Shown piece by piece: positions 59,236-64,000 of a DNA stretch of 64,000 nt (position 1 is the first letter of the stretch; every line of letters starts with the position of its first letter). Under the pieces are notes generated by a model. The model was not told where the DNA came from and made no database searches. It saw nothing but the letters and a program-made list of their open reading frames with translations. Made by a program: the position numbers and the translations under genes. The DNA is taken from the NCBI RefSeq assembly GCF_027497255.1, contig NZ_CP114903.1, positions 4,154,001 through 4,218,000 on the forward strand, written 5' to 3'. Source of the stretch: Micromonospora sp. WMMD882 (GTDB lineage Bacteria > Actinomycetota > Actinomycetes > Mycobacteriales > Micromonosporaceae).

Positions 59236-60770
59236 GCCGTGCCCTCCGTTCGGTCACCGATGCGGCCGGTGAGTTCCCGGGTCCGATCGGCGCGGCCGGG
59301 CAGTTCCCGCGTTCGGCCGGAGAGGTCGCGCAGCAGGTCAGCGGCGCGGGCCGCCCCGCCGGCCTGGCGGCTCCGCTCGCCCCAGTACCGGCTGCGCCGC
59401 CGGAACCCCTCCTCGGTCAGCAGCCGACGCAGTTTGCCGGCCACCTCGTCCGCGTCCACCCGGGGCGGGTGGTCCAGGGCCAGCCCGACCCCCGCGTCGA
59501 CCCCCCGGGCGGCGATGTCGTAGCAGTCCAACCAGAACGGGGTGAGCAGCATCGGCTGCCCGAAGTGGACGCCCTCGTGGAAGCCGTTCGCGCCGCCGTG
59601 GCAGACGAAGGCCCGTACCCGTGGATGGGCGAGCACGGCCAGTTGGGACGGGATCCACTCCTCGACCCGGACGTTCGCCGGCAGCGGCCCGGTCAGCGCC
59701 GCGCGTTGCCGGGCGGGCAGTTTCCACAGCACCCGGTGCTCCGGCCCGAGCCGGCCGAACGCCTCGGCGAACGCGTCGAGCTGGGCGGCGGAGAGGGTGG
59801 CCAGGGTGCCCAGGCAGACGTAGACCACGCTGGGCTGCCCGTCCAGCCAGGCGGTCAGCCCGTCGGCCGGCGGCGCCGGCCGGGTCGGCTCGCCGGCCGG
59901 CGGGTCGGGCACGATCGCGCCGAGCAGGTGCAGGTGGTCCGGGGCGGGGAACGGGTACTCCAGCCCGAACAGGGTGTAGCCGAACACGGCGACCGCGGCT
60001 GCCGCGTACCGGGCGGGGTCGCCGGTCGGGTTGGCCAACCCCTGGGCCCGGCGTCGCCAGGCCGGCCCGGCCACCGCGCGCAGCAGCGCCAGGTGCAGCC
60101 GGGCCCGGTACAGGGCGTTCGTCACCTGCTGCCGCCCGGTCAGCCGGCGGGGCAGCCCGGAGGTCGGCGTCGGGTAGCCCCACGGCAGGCGGCTCAGGTA
60201 GACGGCGCTGACCGGGTACGGCACGCTCAGCACGTACGGCACGCCCGCGGTGGTCGCCGCGTCGAGCGCGCCGATGTTCATCACGTCGACCACCATCAGC
60301 CGGGGAGCGACCCGGTCGATGTGGGCCAGGGTCCGCCGGTAGACCTGCGCGGTGCCGGCGGCCGTCTGCATGGTCCGGGTGAGCGCGGCCAGACCGGCGG
60401 TGGTACGCGGTCCCCGGGCCATCGCCGCGTACAGCTCGCCTTCGATCCGCACGGGCTCGTCGGCACCGGGCAGGTAGCGCAGCGGGCTGCCGACGGAGGC
60501 CGCTTCGACCCGGGGCCGGGCCTCGGCGTCCACGCTGAACCAGAGGTCGGGCTCTCCCCGGCGGGACATCTCGGCGGCGATGGTCAGCAGCGGGTTGAGC
60601 TGCCCGGGGTGGGCCGGGCTGGCGAACATGACCGGTCCAGCTCCGGACGACTCCGCCGCTCCGGGGATGTCGTGCGCCGCGGGCATCCCTGCTGCTCCAG
60701 ACACGTCGGCTGCTCCAGACACGTCGGCTGCTCCTGACCCGTCGGGTTCCGTCGCCTCGGGCCGGGTCAC
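59232..60770 (-). CDS. GT1-family (UDP-glycosyltransferase type) glycosyltransferase
   Basis: Predicted 512-residue GT-B enzyme. After an Ala/Gly/Ser-rich leader of about 50 residues with 18-bp DNA repeats (60691-60735), the N-terminal acceptor domain starts at VMFASPAHPGQLNPLLTIA. The donor-binding domain has VVYVCLGTLATLS and FVCHGGANGFHEGVHFGQPML with the HGG-x-N/G signature. The ending W-LDCYDIAARG contacts the sugar. It resembles macrolide- and natural-product-type glycosyltransferases. No deoxysugar genes are present, so a common nucleotide sugar is likely, or the sugar genes lie outside. GTGA overlap with the P450 gene, ATGA with the sulfotransferase-like gene. Confidence 0.9.
   Translation of the reverse strand: MTRPEATEPDGSGAADVSGAADVSGAAGMPAAHDIPGAAESSGAGPVMFASPAHPGQLNPLLTIAAEMSRRGEPDLWFSVDAEARPRVEAASVGSPLRYLPGADEPVRIEGELYAAMARGPRTTAGLAALTRTMQTAAGTAQVYRRTLAHIDRVAPRLMVVDVMNIGALDAATTAGVPYVLSVPYPVSAVYLSRLPWGYPTPTSGLPRRLTGRQQVTNALYRARLHLALLRAVAGPAWRRRAQGLANPTGDPARYAAAAVAVFGYTLFGLEYPFPAPDHLHLLGAIVPDPPAGEPTRPAPPADGLTAWLDGQPSVVYVCLGTLATLSAAQLDAFAEAFGRLGPEHRVLWKLPARQRAALTGPLPANVRVEEWIPSQLAVLAHPRVRAFVCHGGANGFHEGVHFGQPMLLTPFWLDCYDIAARGVDAGVGLALDHPPRVDADEVAGKLRRLLTEEGFRRRSRYWGERSRQAGGAARAADLLRDLSGRTRELPGRADRTRELTGRIGDRTEGTA
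60691..60735. repeat. 18-bp in-frame repeat in the glycosyltransferase leader
   Basis: Units beginning GCTGCTCCAGACACGTCG at 60691 and 60709, with a degenerate third at 60727. They code for GAADVS hexapeptides on the minus strand before the folded domain. Confidence 0.8.
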
Positions 60771-62143
60771 GGCTTCAGCCGTACCGGCAGGTGGTCGTAG
60801 CCCCGGAGCACCCGGGTCGGTCGGCGGCCCGGCGGCCCGGCGAGCGTCAGGTCGGGGTACCGCTCGAACAGGCTGCGCAGGCCGATCTCGCCTTCCAGCC
60901 GGGCCAGGCTGGCCCCCAGGCAGTAGTGCGCCCCGCTGGAGAAGGAGAGGTGGTCGCGGGCGTTGCTCCGGGTGACGTCGAAGCGGTCCGGGTCGACGAA
61001 GACCGCCGGGTCCCGGTTCGCGCCGCCCAGCATCGGCACCACGACCTCGCCCCGGCGCAGCGGCACCCCGGCCAGCTCGGTGTCGGCCCGGCAGTACCGG
61101 GCGGTCGTCTGCACCGGGGAGTCGTGCCGCAGGATCTCCTCCACCGCGTTGGGCCACCGGCCCGGCTCGGCGCGGAGCAGGGCGAGCTGCTCCGGATGGG
61201 CCAGCAGCAGCGCCGTGCCGGTGCCGAGGAGGTTCACGGTCGTCTCGAAGCCGGCGGCCATCAGCAGGCCGGCGAGGGCGACCAGCTCGTCCCCGGTCAG
61301 CCGCTCGCCGTCGCCGCCCGGACGCACCAGTTGGCTCAGCAGGTCGTCGCCGGGGTCGGCGCGCAGCCGGGCGAAGTGTCCCCGCAGCCAGCCGTCGAGC
61401 TGCCGGATGCCGGCCTCGACCCGACGGAACTGGCCGAGCGACAGGCCCAGGTCCAGGGCCGGCGACAGGGCGGCGCCCCACTCCAGGAACTGTCGCCGCA
61501 TCCCGACCGGCACACCGAGGATCTCCGCGATCATGGTGACCGGCAGCAGGCCGGCGTAGTGGGCGACCAGGTCCACCGGCCCGTCGTCCGGGGCGGCCCG
61601 GCCCAGGTCGTCGAGGAGGTCGGCGCAGTGCCGCTCGACCCGGGGCCGCAGCCCCTCGATCGCCCGCGCGGTGAAGACCCGGACCACGAGCCGTCGGTAG
61701 CGGGTGTGCCCGGGTGGGTCGGCGACGAGCATCGACGGCGGGTCGATCGGCCCGATCGGCATCCGCAGCCGGCCGAGCCGGCGCAGCACGGTGACCGGGA
61801 AGGGGACCGGCACGGTGTCCGGGTGCACGCTGAACGCGTCCCCCCGGAGCACCTCGGTCACCACGTCGTGCCGGGTGGTGCTCCAGTTCAGGCGGCCCCG
61901 GACCAGCGCGCCGTCCTGCCGGACCTGACGGTAGAAGGGGTACGGGTCCGCGCGGATCGCCGGGTCGAGGAAGAGGCGGGCCTGCGCGTCGCCCCGGCGG
62001 GCGGCGGTGGCGATGCCGAGCCGCAGCAGCCCGTGCCGGGCGGTCCACCGCAGCAGGGTGCCCGGCCCCACCGCCGGCCGCGCCGCCGAGCGGTGCGGGA
62101 CGTCGTCCCCGGAGCGTCGACCCGTTGCGTCCACCGACACCAT
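60767..62143 (-). CDS. Cytochrome P450
   Basis: Predicted 458-residue heme monooxygenase of the soluble bacterial type. The I-helix motif is LMAAGFETTVNLL, ExxR in NAVEEILRHDS, and the heme loop FSSGAHYCLGASLAR places the axial Cys at residue 408. An N-terminal extension of about 45 residues (Arg/Ala-rich, no membrane anchor) precedes LFLDPAIRADPYPFYRQVR. It likely hydroxylates the peptide or cross-links side chains during assembly (inference). The ATG has a GAGAGGG ribosome site. It is the first gene of the P450-GT-sulfotransferase operon, divergent from the plus-strand NRPS gene. Confidence 0.94.
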   Translation of the reverse strand: MVSVDATGRRSGDDVPHRSAARPAVGPGTLLRWTARHGLLRLGIATAARRGDAQARLFLDPAIRADPYPFYRQVRQDGALVRGRLNWSTTRHDVVTEVLRGDAFSVHPDTVPVPFPVTVLRRLGRLRMPIGPIDPPSMLVADPPGHTRYRRLVVRVFTARAIEGLRPRVERHCADLLDDLGRAAPDDGPVDLVAHYAGLLPVTMIAEILGVPVGMRRQFLEWGAALSPALDLGLSLGQFRRVEAGIRQLDGWLRGHFARLRADPGDDLLSQLVRPGGDGERLTGDELVALAGLLMAAGFETTVNLLGTGTALLLAHPEQLALLRAEPGRWPNAVEEILRHDSPVQTTARYCRADTELAGVPLRRGEVVVPMLGGANRDPAVFVDPDRFDVTRSNARDHLSFSSGAHYCLGASLARLEGEIGLRSLFERYPDLTLAGPPGRRPTRVLRGYDHLPVRLKP

Positions 62144-62580
62144 TCCCTCTCAGAACCGCTGGTTGGACGGCTTTGCCAGCGCATTGATCAACGTAATCTG
62201 GTTGCACCGCGCCACCCGAATTACCACTTATACAGTAGTCGATGAATGTGGCGCAACCACCCAGCTTGCACGGCCACTGGACCCCGGTTTGTCCATATCG
62301 ATTTCCGCCGATGACAGTGGGTCGCTCTTCGGGTACGCTGACCCCGTGTTATCAGCAGGGGGGACGGCGGCGTAACAAGAAAACGATCCAAAGGGTTGCG
62401 CCACCCGCACGTCAGTAACAGGTAGCCGACTTCGCATGACCTCTGCCGTCGCGTGCTCCGTCCGTGGCGGCTGATTTCTACCGCAGCGCCGTCACCTGCG
62501 CACTCGGCCGCCAAGGCGATCCTGGATGGTCGCCGGGCGGCCGGACCGGCGCGGGCGGCGAGCAGAAAGGTGACCAACTG
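62144..62580. promoter_or_regulatory. Divergent control region with repeated GGTTGC/GCCACCC elements
   Basis: A 437-nt gene-free interval between the P450 (-) and NRPS (+) genes, AT-richer than neighbours. GTGGCGCAACC (62248-62258) and its reverse complement GGTTGCGCCAC (62394-62404) form an 11-bp inverted pair. A third, expanded version GGTTGCACCGCGCCACCCG lies at 62200-62218. All share GGTTGC and GCCACCC halves, so they look like binding sites of one regulator serving both directions. An AAAGGTGA ribosome site is at 62566-62573. Confidence 0.55.
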
Positions 62581-64000
62581 ATGGAAGCGGGCCGGACGCC
62601 GCTAACCACCTATCAATCAGACATCTGGGCAGCAAGTCGTTTATCTCCGGACCTTCCACAGTTTAACGTCTGCGGATACGAACAGTTCGACGGCCCGCTC
62701 GACCACGCCCTTCTGCTGGCCTGCGTGGAGCAGGCGATAGATTTGAACGACGCGTTGCGGTTACGTTTCGACGAGAAGAACGGGCAGCCCTACCAATGGG
62801 TGGATCCCGAGCCTGCGGCGGTCGAGGTTCACGATTTCAGCAGCGCCCCGGATCCGCGCCGGGCTTGCCATTCCTGGATGGCGCGGGCGTTCTCCCGACC
62901 GTTCGACCTGCGTCGCGGCCGGCTGTACCGGCTGGCCCTGCTGCGGGAGAGCGGTTCCGTCACCTACGCGTACCTCAATGCGCACCACCTGGTCACCGAC
63001 GGCTGGGGCGCCCGGCTGCTGCTGCGCCAGGTCTGCGCCCGCTACGCGGCGGCCGTCACCGGGCAGCCTTCCGCCACCGCCGGCCCGGAGCAGGCCGGCG
63101 CCCCCTCGGTGGCGGACGCGGACGCGACGGCGGACCGTGCCCGCTCCTACCTGGAGCTGGCGCGGAAGATGGCCGACTACGCCGGATCCGACCAGCGACG
63201 ACGCGACGTCGGGCACTTCCGCGCCGCTCTCGCCGGGGTCACCCCGGCGCTGTTCCCCCGCCGGGCCACCGGCGGCTACCGGACCGGCCGGCACAGTTTC
63301 CCGCTGCGCCGGGAGCTCGTCGACCGGATCCGGGCCACCGGTCAGTCGCCGTTCACCTTCCTCGCGGCGGCCCTGGCGGTCTACCTGGGCCGGGTGCACC
63401 GCGCCGACCGGGTGGTACTCGGCGTGCCGGTGCTCAACCGGAGCACGTACGCGCAGCGGCAGACCGTCGGCCACTTCGCCAACGAGCTGCCGGTGCCGGT
63501 CGCGGTCCCCGGCGCCCGCACCATGAGCGAGGTCGCCGCCGAGCTGCGCCGGACCCTGCGCGCGTCACACCCCCACCAGCGGCTGTCCCGGGGTGAGCTG
63601 ATGCGGGAGGTCGTCCCGCCCGACGGGCCCCGTCAGCTCTACGACGTCACCCTCTCCTGGCTGCGCTGGCCGCAGCCGCTGCCGATCCCCGGCGTCACCC
63701 ACCGGACGGTGGGCGCGAGCCGGGTGCACGAGCAGGACGCCCTGGCCGTGCTGGTCAACGAGTACGACGACGGCACGCTGACGGTCGACCTCGACTACTC
63801 GCTCGACGTGTTCGACGAGGACTTCCCGGTCGAGGCGCTGGGCCGGCACCTGCGCACCCTCGTCGGCAACGCGCTCGACCGGCCCGACGAGCCGCTGGCC
63901 CGGATCCCGATGCTCACCGACGCCGAACACGACCAGGTCACCGGGGCGCACGACGGCGACGCCGTGGCCCAACCGGCCGGGGTGACGCTGCACGGTCTGT
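62581..64000 (+). CDS. NRPS, N-terminal condensation domain (gene runs off the window)
   Basis: The frame from ATG 62581 stays open to the end of the window (473 codons). It encodes a C domain starting at LTTYQSDIWAASRLSP with the active-site motif HHLVTDG at 135-141. Later come GTVG-like RQTVGHFANELPVPV and a normal C-domain end, followed by VTLHGL, the usual entry to an A domain. So a full NRPS module should follow on the right. Ribosome site AAAGGTGA 8 nt upstream. The 5' part is AT-richer than the rest and holds two rare TTA Leu codons (62641 and 62761). Starting with C implies it receives an intermediate or an acyl starter; subtype is unresolved. Confidence 0.93.
   Translation, partial: MEAGRTPLTTYQSDIWAASRLSPDLPQFNVCGYEQFDGPLDHALLLACVEQAIDLNDALRLRFDEKNGQPYQWVDPEPAAVEVHDFSSAPDPRRACHSWMARAFSRPFDLRRGRLYRLALLRESGSVTYAYLNAHHLVTDGWGARLLLRQVCARYAAAVTGQPSATAGPEQAGAPSVADADATADRARSYLELARKMADYAGSDQRRRDVGHFRAALAGVTPALFPRRATGGYRTGRHSFPLRRELVDRIRATGQSPFTFLAAALAVYLGRVHRADRVVLGVPVLNRSTYAQRQTVGHFANELPVPVAVPGARTMSEVAAELRRTLRASHPHQRLSRGELMREVVPPDGPRQLYDVTLSWLRWPQPLPIPGVTHRTVGASRVHEQDALAVLVNEYDDGTLTVDLDYSLDVFDEDFPVEALGRHLRTLVGNALDRPDEPLARIPMLTDAEHDQVTGAHDGDAVAQPAGVTLHGL

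Noticed and set aside
59232..62207. Extended 991-codon reading of the glycosyltransferase through the P450
   Set aside because: The P450 frame carries all heme and I-helix motifs; the extension is a shadow. The glycosyltransferase begins at GTG 60770 with a GTGA overlap.
37996..64000. Integrated thioesterase or reductase release domain
   Set aside because: No TE or R motif was found at any NRPS C-terminus in the window. Release must occur through a gene to the right, a C domain, or the stand-alone thioesterase; none can be claimed from this sequence.

Overview
The window is high-GC actinomycete DNA. The actinomycete signs are frequent GTG starts, genes coupled by ATGA or GTGA overlaps, MbtH, SARP/AfsR-type, CGNR and MarR regulators, and a cobalamin-dependent mutase. 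The style fits Micromonosporaceae (a Micromonospora-like genome), but that is an inference from gene style; no rRNA or other taxonomic marker is present.

Layout. (1) 0-4.7 kb: housekeeping-type genes (PP2C phosphatase, small membrane protein, TetR regulator, Eis-like acetyltransferase, secreted beta-helix lipoprotein). (2) 4.7-14.5 kb: a compact minus-strand cassette of PLP decarboxylase, desaturase-like di-iron protein, both subunits of a glutamate mutase, and a class III aminotransferase. It is followed by a tiny exported peptide gene and a 976-residue SARP-NB-ARC-TPR regulator. The enzymes predict glutamate to 3-methylaspartate to 3-aminoisobutyrate. (3) 14.6-28 kb: mixed flank with three divergent regulator/target pairs or their relics, a tRNA-Lys locus with integration-scar features, and a pair of genes that lost their 5' ends in one deletion. 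(4) 28.4-64 kb: a nonribosomal peptide cluster that continues beyond the right edge.

The NRPS cluster has an unusual architecture. It has four condensation domains (two free-standing, one inside a 1679-residue A-T-C-A-T protein, one opening a plus-strand NRPS that runs off the window) and five visible A-T units, three of them free-standing. It also has an MbtH protein, a type II thioesterase and an MFS exporter, and no integrated TE domain in view. Inside one operon (57.7 to 40.4 kb, minus strand), the NRPS genes are interleaved with probable precursor enzymes. These are two fold-type II PLP enzymes, a TauD-type dioxygenase, a PaaK-like adenylating enzyme, a SufS-like PLP enzyme, a SAM methyltransferase and a split ThDP decarboxylase of the sulfopyruvate/phosphonopyruvate type. 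Almost every junction is a 4-nt overlap, so these enzymes are probably made together. Tailoring genes are a P450, a UDP-type glycosyltransferase and a sulfotransferase-like protein (one operon), plus an asparagine synthetase-like amidotransferase, a FemAB/GNAT-like transferase and a TylF-like O-methyltransferase.

How it may work together (inference): the core operon makes and loads one or more non-standard building blocks. The discrete A-T and C proteins assemble the peptide in a non-colinear way. P450, sugar, sulfate and methyl decorations follow, and the MFS protein exports the product. Whether the glutamate-mutase cassette at 5-11 kb feeds the same product is open: it lies about 17 kb from the first cluster gene and has its own SARP regulator. 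I do not recognise the cluster as a known pathway. Across the window, short tandem duplications recur in linkers and loops of coding genes, always with units divisible by three.
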